This document shows, piece after piece, positions 32,211 through 41,599 of a stretch of DNA of 64,000 bases. The notes under the pieces are model-generated. The model worked only from the letters and a program-made list of their open reading frames with translations. It ran no database searches and was not told where the DNA came from. The translations under genes and the position numbers were made by a program. The first letter of the stretch is position 1; the number at the start of each line of letters is the position of its first letter. The stretch lies in assembly GCF_000308875.1 (NCBI RefSeq), contig NZ_BAGL01000002.1, positions 62,001 through 126,000 of the forward strand. The letters run 5' to 3'. Source of the stretch: Nocardia transvalensis NBRC 15921 (GTDB lineage: Bacteria; Actinomycetota; Actinomycetes; Mycobacteriales; Mycobacteriaceae).

Positions 32211-33029
32211 ATGCGTTTGATCTCGAGTGGCCGGCACCATGCCACGTTCGAATTCGGCGATCTACAGGTGACCTCGTTGCGAGACGGGTACATCGACATG
32301 CCGCCGACCCGGCTCCGCGACGAGGACGGGCACACGCTCGACGAGTTGCCTCCCGCCGTACCGCTGGCCGGCGACAACTTGCGGCTGTCGGTCAACGCCT
32401 TCTTCGTCACCGACGGCACACGGTCGATTCTCATCGATACCGGCGCGTCGAATGTCTGGCACGACCCCACCATGGGATTGATCTACGACGCGCTCGACGA
32501 AGCGAAAATCGACCGCGCGCAGATCACCGATGTGGCCATCACCCACAGGCACGAAGACCACGTGAGCGGCCTGATCGCGCCGGACGGTGCGGAGGCGTTC
32601 ACCGAACTCGAGCGCGTGTGGATCGGCGCGGGCGACGCCTCGGTGTTCACCGGGCGGCTCGCGCCGATCCGCGACCGGGTCGTACCCGTGTCGGAAGAGT
32701 TCGCGATCAACGACTGGACCACCGCGATCCCGACACCGGGCCACACACCCGGTCACACCGTCTACGACATCAGAAGCGGCACCGGCCACCTGCTCGTCTG
32801 GGGCGACACCGTGCACGTTCCCACGCTCCAATTCGACCGGCCGAACGTGTCCTGGGAACTCGACGGCAATCAGCCCCAGGCCCGTACCGCGCGAGCAGCC
32901 CTCCTCGACCAACTGACCCAACCACACCACTTCGTGGCCGGCGCCCACCTCGACTCCCCCGGCATCGCCCGCGTAACCCCCTCCGGCGATGGCTATGCGC
33001 TGGAATACCTCGCACCACCGATCGGCTGA
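32211..33029 (+). CDS. Metallo-beta-lactamase-fold hydrolase
   Basis: The 272-aa enzyme has the zinc motif THRHEDHVSG (HxHxDH), an upstream LIDTGAS strand and a downstream TPGHTPGHT histidine. The group includes lactonases and quinolone- or ester-hydrolysing enzymes, so the substrate is not predictable. ATG 32211 follows GGAGGG; the frame opens at 32187. The upstream double palindrome suggests control by the divergent XRE-cupin gene. The 3' end overlaps an antisense frame. Confidence 0.88.
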   Translation: MRLISSGRHHATFEFGDLQVTSLRDGYIDMPPTRLRDEDGHTLDELPPAVPLAGDNLRLSVNAFFVTDGTRSILIDTGASNVWHDPTMGLIYDALDEAKIDRAQITDVAITHRHEDHVSGLIAPDGAEAFTELERVWIGAGDASVFTGRLAPIRDRVVPVSEEFAINDWTTAIPTPGHTPGHTVYDIRSGTGHLLVWGDTVHVPTLQFDRPNVSWELDGNQPQARTARAALLDQLTQPHHFVAGAHLDSPGIARVTPSGDGYALEYLAPPIG

Positions 33030-33555
33030 TCGAGCCTGTCGGCTGGGACAACGCGGTGGCGAGTTCTTCGGTGGCGGAACGTTTTGCGGCCAGTTTCTGG
33101 ACTATGCGAATGCGGGGAGCCCAGGGGGAGTCGTCGGGGGTCGCGGCGAGAGCCGCCAGAGCGGTGGCGTATGCCATCGGCGTTCGGTCGAGTTCCAGGG
33201 TGTCGGAGGTCCACAGCCGCGGTGGTACCGAATGAAATGGTGTGTCCGCAGGGAGGTCCGGCGGAGTGCCCACCTCGATGCGCAACAACGGCAACCTGCA
33301 CCGCAGATTCGGCGTGGTGCCCGGCAGCCGCCCGACATACGAGGCCCACAGGGCCTGCGCGAGGCTGGACGCCGCCGGCCGGGCATGCGGGTGCGAGAGC
33401 GCCGGATCCCCGACAGCCATGGCGTCGAGATACCCCGACAGCGCTCCGGCCAGCGGCACCAGGCCGGCCGACCCCACCCGGCCGACCGCTCCGGCCGCAC
33501 GATCCACCTCAGCGAAGCACTCCTCCAAGGTCACCGACACACCCGATTCCCTCAC
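32770..33555 (-). CDS. Hypothetical protein whose 3' end overlaps the metallo-hydrolase gene
   Basis: From GTG 33555 (after GGGGGA), the first 175 residues look like a real, mostly helical protein (EECFAEVDRAAGAVGRVG near the start, RIVQKLAAKRSATEELATAL near residue 160). The frame then runs 260 bp antisense into the metallo-hydrolase gene with Arg/Gly-rich, unnatural composition. Either the protein has a non-conserved tail or its true stop was lost. No family recognised. Confidence 0.45.
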   Translation of the reverse strand: MRESGVSVTLEECFAEVDRAAGAVGRVGSAGLVPLAGALSGYLDAMAVGDPALSHPHARPAASSLAQALWASYVGRLPGTTPNLRCRLPLLRIEVGTPPDLPADTPFHSVPPRLWTSDTLELDRTPMAYATALAALAATPDDSPWAPRIRIVQKLAAKRSATEELATALSQPTGSISRSVVRGIPAHSHRRRGLRGRCRGSRGGRRPRSGVVGSVGRGGLLARYGPGADCRRVPRTRSAGRIGAWERARCRPRRAGGRCRF

Positions 33556-33631
33556 AAGTCCCCCTGTCCATAGACCGCAGCACGGTACAACGAGACACTC
33601 GAAACCCCAGCTGTGGAGACAACGGCGGTGT

Positions 33632-34621
33632 TCATCCGCCTTGCTGCGCAGGGTCTTTGACCAGAATCCGCGAATCAGATTGGCGGGGATGGGGTTCGGC
33701 GCGCCAGCCGGCGGGCGCGGTGACCCCGCCGTGCAGGATCGACTGCGAGAACCGGACGCTCCGGAACGAGGTGGTGAAGAACTGGGCGCGGGCGTGGAAG
33801 ATCGCCTCCGTGAAGTCGGCATCGCCGTGGAACGTCGCCCCGGGAAAACGCGCGTCGCCGAGGAACTCGGTCTGGTGAAAATGGGTCTGGCCGTGGAACA
33901 CAGCGCGGTCGAACCGCGCGTGGACGAGGCGGCACCAGCTGAGCGAGAAGTCCACGAGCCGCGCACCGGACAGGTCGATACTCAACCCCGGCCAATGGAC
34001 CGCCGACTCCCCCGCATCCCGGCTGTTCCGGATCCGCAGGTGGGTCGAGAGGATGCGCTGCGCGGTCTTGCGCACCTCGAGTTCCTCTGTCGCCGAGCGC
34101 ATCTGCTCCTTCTGCTCGTCATCGAGAGACTCCGGCAGGTCGAACGGCATCCGCAGATACGCGCCGACCACGCTGACGATGGTCTGCCGGTGATCGGGAT
34201 TGCCGTGCGCGAGACGTTCGAGGGCATAGAGGCCGGCCATGCGTACCGGCGCCTTATCGCTGCCTAGCTGATCGGCCGCCTTGGTGTAGAGCTCGGTGAC
34301 GCGCCGCTCGACCGCGTCGGCCCGCGCGAACTCGTCGGCGCGCAGCTTCGCCCGGTGCTCGGCCTGATTGAGCCGGAAACGGTGGACGGTGATGAATGTC
34401 GCGAGGATGGCCAGGACCGAGGCGGCGCTCTTCCACGCCATGTCGAATGCGCCACGATGCGAGGAGAGGTCACCACCCCACAGCAGCCACAACACCACCG
34501 CCCCGACTGCCAGCCCGCTGCCCAGGGCCATCCACACCCATCCCCAATGGAAGTCCTCGTTCCGCGCGGAACCGCCCTCGGGAGCACGACGTTCGGACAC
34601 AAGCGGTTCGGGAAGATCCAT
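33632..34621 (-). CDS. Pentapeptide-repeat membrane protein
   Basis: The 329-aa protein has two N-terminal transmembrane helices (about residues 30-52 and 65-82), a helical middle with LYALERLAHGNPDHR, and a C-terminal pentapeptide stretch (ARFDRAVFHGQTHFHQTEFL and following). Pentapeptide repeats form a right-handed beta-helix. Function is unknown; the group is widespread in actinobacteria. ATG 34621 gives a compact start; an upstream ATG at 34648 is in frame. Confidence 0.85.
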   Translation of the reverse strand: MDLPEPLVSERRAPEGGSARNEDFHWGWVWMALGSGLAVGAVVLWLLWGGDLSSHRGAFDMAWKSAASVLAILATFITVHRFRLNQAEHRAKLRADEFARADAVERRVTELYTKAADQLGSDKAPVRMAGLYALERLAHGNPDHRQTIVSVVGAYLRMPFDLPESLDDEQKEQMRSATEELEVRKTAQRILSTHLRIRNSRDAGESAVHWPGLSIDLSGARLVDFSLSWCRLVHARFDRAVFHGQTHFHQTEFLGDARFPGATFHGDADFTEAIFHARAQFFTTSFRSVRFSQSILHGGVTAPAGWRAEPHPRQSDSRILVKDPAQQGG

Positions 34622-34697
34622 ACCGACATTCAACCCATGACGGCGCATGCGAGGGTACCGGCGCCGGACCGGACGGTCCGGTGAATAGCATGGCCCG

Positions 34698-35222
34698 GTG
34701 CTACCTACCCAGATGGCCGCTTCGCGGATTCCGCGGCGACTGCTGTCGGTGTTCGTGCGTCACGCGGAGCTGCTGAAGTTTCTGACCGTGGGCGGGATCG
34801 CCTTCGTCACGACGTCGGTGCTCTTCTTCGGGTTGAAGTGGACTGTGCTGCACGGGAAGCCGTTGACGGCCAATATGCTCGCGGTGCTGCTGGCGACCGT
34901 GCTGTCGTATGTGCTCAATCGGGAGTGGGCGTTCACGGCCCGCGGCGGGCGCGAGCGCCGGCACGAGGCGACGCTGTTCTTCCTGGTCGCCGGGATCGGG
35001 CTGGTGATCAACCAGTTGCCGCTGGCGGCCTCTCGCTACCTCCTGCTGCTGCGGACGCCGCACGTGTCGCCGCTCGCCGAGAACATCGCCGACTTCATCA
35101 GCGCCACCATCATCGGCACCCTGCTGGCCACGGCCTTCCGATGGTGGGCGATGCGGCGGTTCGTCTTCCCCGACCCCATCGTCCCCGACCTCGAGATCGA
35201 CGCACTACCGCACGAGAGCTGA
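34698..35222 (+). CDS. GtrA-like membrane protein
   Basis: This 174-aa protein has four transmembrane segments and the GtrA start (LLKFLTVGGIAFVTTSVLFF), with a conserved NREWAF between helices 2 and 3. GtrA proteins are thought to help move lipid-linked sugars across the membrane, in cell-wall polysaccharide assembly. The start is GTG 34698. It is divergent from the pentapeptide gene, about 75 bp apart. Confidence 0.88.
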   Translation: MLPTQMAASRIPRRLLSVFVRHAELLKFLTVGGIAFVTTSVLFFGLKWTVLHGKPLTANMLAVLLATVLSYVLNREWAFTARGGRERRHEATLFFLVAGIGLVINQLPLAASRYLLLLRTPHVSPLAENIADFISATIIGTLLATAFRWWAMRRFVFPDPIVPDLEIDALPHES

Positions 35223-35241
35223 TCAGCCCTCGCACGGTAGG

Positions 35242-35613
35242 TCACATGACGGATCGCAGCTCGACGGTCTCCCCCGGACCCGCGAACCGCGCGGCGATCT
35301 CCTCCGCCCGAGCCCGGCCGTCCACCTCGATCAGGAAGAACCCGGCCAGATGCTCCCCTGAATCCGCGTACGGGCCGTCGGTGGCCAGCGGTTTCCCGTC
35401 GCTCCACCGGTACAGCCGCGACGATTCGGGCGCGCCCAGGGCCTCGCCCGAGATCAGCTCGCCCTTCTCGTGCAACTCGCCGAGAAACTTCTCGAAGTCG
35501 GCGTTCAGCCGATCCCGCTCCGCCCGCGTCAGGCTCTGATATTCGGACAGGTAGTCGCTGGTCGGGTGACCCCACGGCCGCGGGTGGGAGTGAATCATGA
35601 TCACGTACTTCAT
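35242..35613 (-). CDS. YCII/DGPF-domain protein
   Basis: The 123-aa protein starts KYVIMIHSHP and contains the typical ATDGPYADSGEHLAGFFLIE segment of the DGPF (YCII-related) family, small ferredoxin-fold proteins often linked to sigma-factor loci. No sigma factor is adjacent here. ATG 35613 is preceded by AGGAGGG. Function unknown. Confidence 0.88.
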   Translation of the reverse strand: MKYVIMIHSHPRPWGHPTSDYLSEYQSLTRAERDRLNADFEKFLGELHEKGELISGEALGAPESSRLYRWSDGKPLATDGPYADSGEHLAGFFLIEVDGRARAEEIAARFAGPGETVELRSVM

Positions 35614-35705
35614 CGTTGCCCTCCTGAACTGCCGGCGCGGACGGGCCGGACGACCCATCCACAGTCGAGACGCCGGAACCCGGCACGAATAATCGGCACG
35701 ACGGG

Positions 35706-35900
35706 ATGAGGAGGTCGCGGGTGCTCGATGTCATCGACCGCGGGCTGCTCCAGGCCCTGCAACTGGACGGGCGGCTCGCCTTCTCGGTGGTGGGCGCGAT
35801 GCTCGGAGTGTCGGATCAGACGCTGGCGCGGCGGTACGCGCGGCTGCGGCGGGAGGCCGGGGTGCGGGTACTCGGTGCGGCTGGCACAGTGCTGACATGT
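35706..35900 (+). pseudogene. AsnC/Lrp-type regulator, truncated
   Basis: The frame encodes only the DNA-binding part of an Lrp/AsnC protein (LDVIDRGLLQALQLDGRLAF, then SDQTLARRYARLRREAGVRV). It then loses its natural continuation near 35885, where the DUF2332 gene begins in another frame; the open frame runs to 36101 without protein-like content. The ligand domain is absent. It is a remnant, though a short expressed HTH peptide cannot be excluded. Confidence 0.65.
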
Positions 35901-36964
35901 CTGTTGCGCCGCAGTTCGAACTCCAGGCCCGGGCCTGCGACAAGCTCGGTTCGCCGCTGTATGCCGGGCTGCTGGCCGAGATCGCTCGCGATATCGAGGC
36001 GGGCGGGCCCTGTGCCCGCGCGCTGGCCGGGTACGAGGACGCGCCGATGGCGGCCGCGGTGCCGTTGCGTTTCCTCGGCGCCGTGCACGCGCTGGTGCTG
36101 ACCGGAGCCGCTCCCGAGCTGGCGGCCTACTACCCGAGCGCCACGCCGGCGGCGGACCTCCGGCCCGCGAACGACGGTGTGTGGCAAGCCTTCCGGGACG
36201 CGGTCGACGCGCACCCGGACTGGATCCGGGACTGGCTGACGCGGCCGCCGCAGACCAACGAGGTGGGCCGCGCCGTCCCGATGCTCACCGGGCTGCTGGC
36301 CGCCGTCGACGCGATACCGCTGCCGGTGCGGCTGCTGGAGCTGGGCAGCAGTGCGGGCCTCAACTTGCGCGCCGATCATTTCCATTGGCACACAGACGGT
36401 TTCGAATGGGGACCGAAGGATTCGCCGGTCTCGCTGGGCGGCGCGTGGGACGGCCCCGTGCCTGCCTGGCTGGCCGATGCCGCGCGCCACCACCCGCGCC
36501 TCGACATCGTGGAGCGGCGCGGCTGCGATCCCGCCCCGCTGGATCCGCTCTCGCCCCGCGACGCGCTGTCGCTGCGGTCCTATGTATGGCCGGACCAGCC
36601 CGATCGGGCGGCGCGCCTGGACGGCGCCCTGCGGCTGGCCACGCGAGTCCCGGCCACGGTCACCGCCACCGGCGCGGCCGAGTTCCTGGCGGAGGTCGAA
36701 CCCGTGCCGGGCACACTCACCGTCGTGTGGCATTCGGTGATGCGGCAGTACGTCCCGGACGACGAATGGGCCCGCGCCACAGCGGAACTGGACCGTTTGG
36801 CCGCCGCGAGCGGCCCAGATGCCGGCTTCGCCCATCTCGCCTTCGAGCCGGTGGCCCGCAGCGGCAGCGGTTTCCCGCTCATCGTGCGCATAGGGAACGG
36901 CCCGGCACTCGAACTCGCCCGGGCGAAACCCCACGGCATTCCGACTTTCGGCCCGGCGGAGTAG
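35897..36964 (+). CDS. DUF2332-family protein
   Basis: This 355-aa protein matches the DUF2332 family, common in actinobacteria. Conserved-looking blocks are YEDAPMAAAVPLRFLGAVH, QTNEVGRAVPMLTG, LLELGSSAGLNL and LTVVWHSVMRQYV. The LELGSSAGLNL block resembles the SAM-binding loop of methyltransferases, but no reaction is established. It follows the truncated AsnC gene. Confidence 0.85.
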   Translation: MSVAPQFELQARACDKLGSPLYAGLLAEIARDIEAGGPCARALAGYEDAPMAAAVPLRFLGAVHALVLTGAAPELAAYYPSATPAADLRPANDGVWQAFRDAVDAHPDWIRDWLTRPPQTNEVGRAVPMLTGLLAAVDAIPLPVRLLELGSSAGLNLRADHFHWHTDGFEWGPKDSPVSLGGAWDGPVPAWLADAARHHPRLDIVERRGCDPAPLDPLSPRDALSLRSYVWPDQPDRAARLDGALRLATRVPATVTATGAAEFLAEVEPVPGTLTVVWHSVMRQYVPDDEWARATAELDRLAAASGPDAGFAHLAFEPVARSGSGFPLIVRIGNGPALELARAKPHGIPTFGPAE

Positions 36965-36966
36965 AT

Positions 36967-37497
36967 TCAGCCGCGCTCGTGCAGCATGAGTAGCGAGTAG
37001 GCCGCCAAGGTCCCGGAGTCGGTGATCTCGCCCGTGCGGATCATGCCCTCCAGGGTGTCGCGGTCGAACCAGGCCGAGCGCATGTCCTGCTCCTCCGGTT
37101 CGCGCTCGGGTTCGCCGGGGGTGAGGTCGGTGGCGAGGTAGATGCGGCCGCGCTGGCGGAGGGTGGCGGGTGCGGCGTTCAGCGGTCCGAGGTAGGTCAT
37201 CAGGCCCGCCCGCAGGCCGGTCTCCTCGCGCAGTTCGCGATGGGCCAGATCGACCGGATCGCCGACCGCGCGATCGGGCAGCGTGCCGGCGGGGAACTCC
37301 CAGCACCGCTGTCCCATCGGATATCTGAACTGCTCCACCAGATGGAAGCGGTCGCCGTCCCGCGGGACGACCATGACGAAATCCGGCCGGTCGACGAATC
37401 CGTAGATGCCGGTGGAGCCGTCGGAACGACGGATGGTGTCCTCGCGCACCTCCATCCAGCGATTGCTGTAGACCGTCTGCGATCCGAGCGTCTCCAT
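36967..37497 (-). CDS. Nudix hydrolase
   Basis: The 176-aa enzyme contains the Nudix box, with VDLAHRELREETGLRAG at its centre, and fits the ADP-ribose pyrophosphatase type: FVDRPDFVMVVPRDG, then LVEQFRYPMGQRCWEFPAG before the box. It cleaves nucleoside diphosphate-linked compounds. ATG 37497 is chosen over an in-frame ATG at 37515. It converges on the DUF2332 gene with 2 bp between. Confidence 0.88.
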   Translation of the reverse strand: METLGSQTVYSNRWMEVREDTIRRSDGSTGIYGFVDRPDFVMVVPRDGDRFHLVEQFRYPMGQRCWEFPAGTLPDRAVGDPVDLAHRELREETGLRAGLMTYLGPLNAAPATLRQRGRIYLATDLTPGEPEREPEEQDMRSAWFDRDTLEGMIRTGEITDSGTLAAYSLLMLHERG

Positions 37498-37522
37498 ACC
37501 CGGATTGTGCCGCACGCCGCGA

Positions 37523-38140
37523 TCATCCCGCGCTGGACAGGTACTTCACCGTCGGCGGGGTGGCATAGCCCATCCGGCGCAGGAACCAGCGGGTGAGCGT
37601 CAGCCCGCGCCCCTCCGGCGGAACGCCGCCCATGGTGTCCATGATGCGGTTGATCGCGTGGAACGCCACGCTGATGCGCACGGCCTCCTCGAGCGCCGTA
37701 TCGGTCACGCCCGCGGTGCGGACCCGCTCGACATCCGCGCGAGTCACCTCGTCCGGGGTCTCGGCCAGCTTCGCCAGGAAGTCCAGGACGACGATGACCT
37801 CGAGGCGCTGCCCCGATTCGGCGGGCCGCTGCAACGCGCGGATCACCAGCTCCGGTTCCTGATAGCTCTCGGCGACGACCTGATGGCAGGTCCGGCAGAA
37901 ATCGCACTGGTTGCGGGCGGAGGTGAAGGTCGCGAACAGCTCCCGCTCGCCGACGCTCCAGGCCGACGGGCCGCGCATCAGGTCCTGGAGCAGGTCGCTG
38001 TAGGGCGTGCTGAAGTAGCGATGGCGGTAGAACAGCACCTTGATCACGTCGGGCACCTCGGTGCGGCCGAGCAGGCGCATGGCCCGCAGCGTCCAACGAC
38101 CCGGGAGGTCGTGGCCGTGGTCGACGATATCCAGCCTCAT
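37523..38140 (-). CDS. Carboxymuconolactone decarboxylase/AhpD-like protein
   Basis: The 205-aa protein has the CMD-family segment with a CxxC-type redox motif (NQCDFCRTCHQVVAE), as in AhpD-like peroxidase partners, and a C-terminal helical part (AVRISVAFHAINRIMDTMGG). A role in peroxide or thiol redox chemistry is likely. ATG 38140 overlaps the stop of the 104-aa gene upstream (ATGA), so both are co-translated. Confidence 0.78.
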   Translation of the reverse strand: MRLDIVDHGHDLPGRWTLRAMRLLGRTEVPDVIKVLFYRHRYFSTPYSDLLQDLMRGPSAWSVGERELFATFTSARNQCDFCRTCHQVVAESYQEPELVIRALQRPAESGQRLEVIVVLDFLAKLAETPDEVTRADVERVRTAGVTDTALEEAVRISVAFHAINRIMDTMGGVPPEGRGLTLTRWFLRRMGYATPPTVKYLSSAG

Positions 38141-38451
38141 GCCCGCTCTCCCATCGCGCGCAGGGCGGCCCGCAGGCGGCGGTCGGCGGCGCCGGTGGCG
38201 GCGACGACCGTGGCCTCGAACACCTCGTCCTGGGACCGAGTCTCGGCGAGCGCGGCGACCTGCTCGTCGGTGACGCGGTAGGCATGCCGGGCCACGGTGC
38301 CGGCGAACGGGGCGAGATCCTCGGGCAGTGCGGAGGTATCGTCGCTCGCGCCGGCCTTGAAGATCGCCCGGCGCAGCTCGGCCGTCAGCGCGCCCGGAGC
38401 CGATTGCACATGCTCGACGAAGCTGTCCCAGCGCTCTGATCGTGTAACCAT
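38137..38451 (-). CDS. Small partner protein of the CMD-like gene
   Basis: This 104-aa helical protein (RSERWDSFVEHVQSAPGALT near the start, YRVTDEQVAALAETRSQDEV near residue 60) resembles the helical CMD/AhpD fold but lacks Cys. It is translationally coupled to the CMD-like gene. It is probably the other subunit of a small redox complex, by inference from the pairing. ATG 38451 follows an open upstream extension without protein-like content. Confidence 0.7.
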   Translation of the reverse strand: MVTRSERWDSFVEHVQSAPGALTAELRRAIFKAGASDDTSALPEDLAPFAGTVARHAYRVTDEQVAALAETRSQDEVFEATVVAATGAADRRLRAALRAMGERA

Positions 38452-38558
38452 CCGCCCATGATGCAATATCGGACACCATGACGAACCGCATTCCGGCAGA
38501 GGGTGTTTCGAAGGCGCCGTGACCGGCGGGAATAACACCGTAATCTACACTCTCGGCG

Positions 38559-39206
38559 GTGACGGAACTCGAGGACGTGCAGCACACCAGGAACTCCTAC
38601 GACGAGGTCGCGGAACTCTACGCCACGATGTTCGAGCACGCCCTGGACGCCATGCCCTTCGACCGGGCGATGCTGAGCGCGTTCGCCGAGCTGGCGCCCG
38701 CGGGACCGGTGGCCGATCTCGGCTGCGGCCCGGGACGGATCACCACGTACCTGGCCACCCTGGGGCTCGACGTCTTCGGTATCGACCTCTCCCCCGAGAT
38801 GATCCGGCTGGCGCGCGCGGCGTATCCGGACCTGCGATTCGAGGTGGGGTCGATGGAGAATCTGGCGCTGGAGGACCGCTCACTGGCCGGAATCGTGTCC
38901 TGGTACAGCATCATTCACACGCCGCCGGAGCGCATGCCGGGCATCCTCGCCGAATTCCGCCGGGTCCTGACCGAGGACGGCCACCTGCTGCTGGCGTTCC
39001 AGTCCACCGCCGATCCACAGGCCGTCCATCCGCACGACCACAAGGTGGCGCAGAGTTTCGTGTGGTCACCCGAGCGGATCGAGGAGCTGCTGCGGCACGG
39101 CGGGTTCCGGACCGTGGCGCGGCTGGTACGGGAGCCGGATCCGGGGCAGCCCGCGGAGAAGCATCAGCAGGCCTGCGTCCTGGCCGCCAAGTCACCGGCG
39201 AGTTGA
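38559..39206 (+). CDS. Class I SAM-dependent methyltransferase
   Basis: The 215-aa enzyme has the SAM motif VADLGCGPGRIT, DVFGIDLSPEMI (second acidic strand) and IVSWYSIIHTPP (motif III-like). Small-molecule methyltransferases of this size are common. GTG 38559 is the start. It is followed after 37 bp by the FAD oxidoreductase gene, which may be co-transcribed. Substrate unknown. Confidence 0.85.
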   Translation: MTELEDVQHTRNSYDEVAELYATMFEHALDAMPFDRAMLSAFAELAPAGPVADLGCGPGRITTYLATLGLDVFGIDLSPEMIRLARAAYPDLRFEVGSMENLALEDRSLAGIVSWYSIIHTPPERMPGILAEFRRVLTEDGHLLLAFQSTADPQAVHPHDHKVAQSFVWSPERIEELLRHGGFRTVARLVREPDPGQPAEKHQQACVLAAKSPAS

Positions 39207-39243
39207 CCGGCGCCGCCGGCGGCCACCGTGGTATCCAGGGCAG

Positions 39244-40800
39244 ATGCAGCCGACACGCGCCTCCTACGACGTCGTCATCGTCGGCGGCGGCCACAACGGG
39301 CTGGTGGCGGCCGCCTATCTGGCACGGGCCGGGCGCTCGGTGCTGGTCCTGGAGCGACAGGACCACACCGGCGGGGCCGCGGTCTCCGAACGCGTCTTTC
39401 CCGGCGTCGACGCGCGGCTGTCGCGGTACTCGTATCTGGTGAGCCTGCTGCCGCGGCAGATCGTCCGTGATCTGGGACTGCGGTTCGCGACGCGGCGGCG
39501 GCGGATCTCGTCCTACACGCCACTCGGCAACGCCGGGCTGCTGATCGACTCCGCGGACGAATACCGCACGCGCGCAAGCTTTCTCCGGCTCACCGGCTCC
39601 GAGTCCGACTACCTGGCCTGGCAGGAGTTCTACGGCACGTTGGGGCGCGTCGCGCAACGCGTGTTCCCCACCCTCACCGAGCCGCTGCCGACCCGGGACG
39701 AAATGCGCCGCCTGGTCGACGATTCCGCCGCCTGGGAGGCGCTGTTCGAACGTCCCCTCGGCGAGACGATCGAATCCCGGTTCGCCGACGACACGGTGCG
39801 CGGCGTCGTGCTCACCGACGCGCTGATCGGCACGTTCACCCACGCACACGATCCCACGCTGCGCCAGAACCGGTGTTTCCTCTACCACGTGATCGGCGGC
39901 GGGACCGGCGACTGGGATGTGCCGATCGGCGGCATGGGCGCGCTGACCGACGCGCTCGCCGCCGCCGCGCGGTCCGCCGGAGCGGAACTGGCGATCGGCC
40001 ACGCCGTGACCGGGATCGACACCGACGGCCGCACCGCGGAGGTCCGTTTCGACGGCGGGACGGCGGGCGCCCGACATGTGCTGGTGAACGCCTCGCCGCA
40101 CGAATTGTCGCGCCTGCTGGGCGAATCCGCGCCGCCGCGGCCCGAGGGCTCCCAGCTCAAGATGAATATGCTGCTGCGCCGCCTGCCCCGGTTGCGCGAT
40201 ACCGTCGACCCGGCCGAGGCGTTCGCCGGAACCTTCCACATCGCCGAGGGATACGCGCAGCTGGACCGGGCCTATCTCGAGGCCGACGCCGGGCGGCTGC
40301 CGAGCGCGCCACCGGCCGAGATCTACTGCCACACACTGACCGATCCCTCGATCCTCGCCCCCGAGCTGGCGGCCCAGGGCGCACACACCCTGACCCTGTT
40401 CGGATTGCACACCCCCGCAAGTCTTTTCGACGACGACCCCGTCGCGACCAAGCAACGGCTGGTGGATGCCACACTGTCCCAGCTGGATTCGGTACTCGCC
40501 GAGCCGATCCGGGACTGCCTCGCCGTCGACGGGGACGGCCGCCCGTGCCTCGAGGCCAAGAGCCCGCTCGACCTCGAGGCCGAACTCGGACTGCCGGGCG
40601 GCCATATCTTCCACGGCGACCTGGAGTTTCCCTTCCGCGCGGACGACGCGGCGGATCCGGCGTCGCGCTGGGGCGTGCGCACCGACCACGCCAACGTCCT
40701 CCTGTGCGGCGCGGGCGCGGTCCGCGGCGGCGGCGTCAGCGGGATCGGCGGCCACAATGCCGCGCGGGCGGTGCTGGAGACGACCTCAGCGCACGAGTGA
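39244..40800 (+). CDS. FAD-dependent oxidoreductase (phytoene-desaturase-like)
   Basis: The 518-aa protein has the dinucleotide-binding start YDVVIVGGGHNGLVAAAYLARAG and the FAD motif near the C-terminus (NVLLCGAGAVRGGGVSGIGG), as in CrtI-type desaturases and related amine-oxidase-fold enzymes. Carotenoid, sterol or quinone substrates are possible. It may form a pair with the methyltransferase upstream. The end overlaps the convergent methyltransferase by 15 bp. Confidence 0.88.
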   Translation: MQPTRASYDVVIVGGGHNGLVAAAYLARAGRSVLVLERQDHTGGAAVSERVFPGVDARLSRYSYLVSLLPRQIVRDLGLRFATRRRRISSYTPLGNAGLLIDSADEYRTRASFLRLTGSESDYLAWQEFYGTLGRVAQRVFPTLTEPLPTRDEMRRLVDDSAAWEALFERPLGETIESRFADDTVRGVVLTDALIGTFTHAHDPTLRQNRCFLYHVIGGGTGDWDVPIGGMGALTDALAAAARSAGAELAIGHAVTGIDTDGRTAEVRFDGGTAGARHVLVNASPHELSRLLGESAPPRPEGSQLKMNMLLRRLPRLRDTVDPAEAFAGTFHIAEGYAQLDRAYLEADAGRLPSAPPAEIYCHTLTDPSILAPELAAQGAHTLTLFGLHTPASLFDDDPVATKQRLVDATLSQLDSVLAEPIRDCLAVDGDGRPCLEAKSPLDLEAELGLPGGHIFHGDLEFPFRADDAADPASRWGVRTDHANVLLCGAGAVRGGGVSGIGGHNAARAVLETTSAHE

Positions 40801-41565
40801 GCGAATCACCATGGTGCGCAACGGAAGGTCGAACTCGCCGAGGCAGGTCTCCGGTCGCCGGCGCAGATAGGCCGTGATGCGCTCGAGGATTTCGGCGCGC
40901 TCCTCCGGCGGGGCGACCAGGGTGTGCGAATGCGTGCCGATGGTGGCGGCGAGACTGTCGGCGGTGCGGCGCTGCACGTGCGGGAAGTCGCGGCGCAGGA
41001 ACGGCTCGAACAGCGGATGCACCGAGTCGAATTCGCCCGTGGACTGCGCGACCAGCATCGTGGAGCGCGACAGCCGGTGCAGTTCGGCGACCCATTCGAC
41101 CGTGGTGTCCTGCACGTTCCAGAACGCCGCCAGGACACCGCCCGGCCGCAGCACCCGCGCGATCTCCGGCAGCGCCGCCGCCTGATCGAACCAGTGGAAC
41201 GCCTGGCCCACCACCACCGCGTGCACCGAATCATTGGGCAGCGGAATATGTTCCGCGCTCCCCGCCAGGATGGGGAGTTCCGGGTGGCGGCGCTCGAATT
41301 CGGCCCGCATCCCGGCGTCGGGCTCCACGGCGGTCACTCGCGCGCCGGTCGCCGCCACGCCGTCGGTGAGTTTTCCGGTGCCCGCGCCCAGATCCACAAC
41401 CTCGAGCCCCTCGACGCCGGCGAGTGGTTCCAGGGCCCAGAGGATGGCGTCCCGCGCGTAGTCGGGCCGATGTTCGGCGTAGGCGGCGGCCTCGGATCCG
41501 AACGAATTCGCCCGCCGCAGCCTCGACGCGGCCTCGTCCCCAGGTAGCTCGCTTGTCCCGCCCAC
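40786..41565 (-). CDS. Class I SAM-dependent methyltransferase
   Basis: The 259-aa protein has LEVVDLGAGTGKLTDGV (SAM motif I), TAVEPDAGM and AVVVGQAFHWFD, typical of the UbiE-like class. It starts at GTG 41565; the frame is open 60 bp further upstream. It converges on the FAD oxidoreductase with a 15-bp overlap. Substrate unknown. Confidence 0.85.
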   Translation of the reverse strand: MGGTSELPGDEAASRLRRANSFGSEAAAYAEHRPDYARDAILWALEPLAGVEGLEVVDLGAGTGKLTDGVAATGARVTAVEPDAGMRAEFERRHPELPILAGSAEHIPLPNDSVHAVVVGQAFHWFDQAAALPEIARVLRPGGVLAAFWNVQDTTVEWVAELHRLSRSTMLVAQSTGEFDSVHPLFEPFLRRDFPHVQRRTADSLAATIGTHSHTLVAPPEERAEILERITAYLRRRPETCLGEFDLPLRTMVIRSLVR

Positions 41566-41599
41566 GCGGTCATGGTAACGGCCGCGCCGGCCGGCGATC

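Noticed and set aside
38911..40755. 614-codon frame opposite the FAD oxidoreductase
   Set aside because: Arg/Gly-rich nonsense composition; the oxidoreductase on the other strand has clear motifs.
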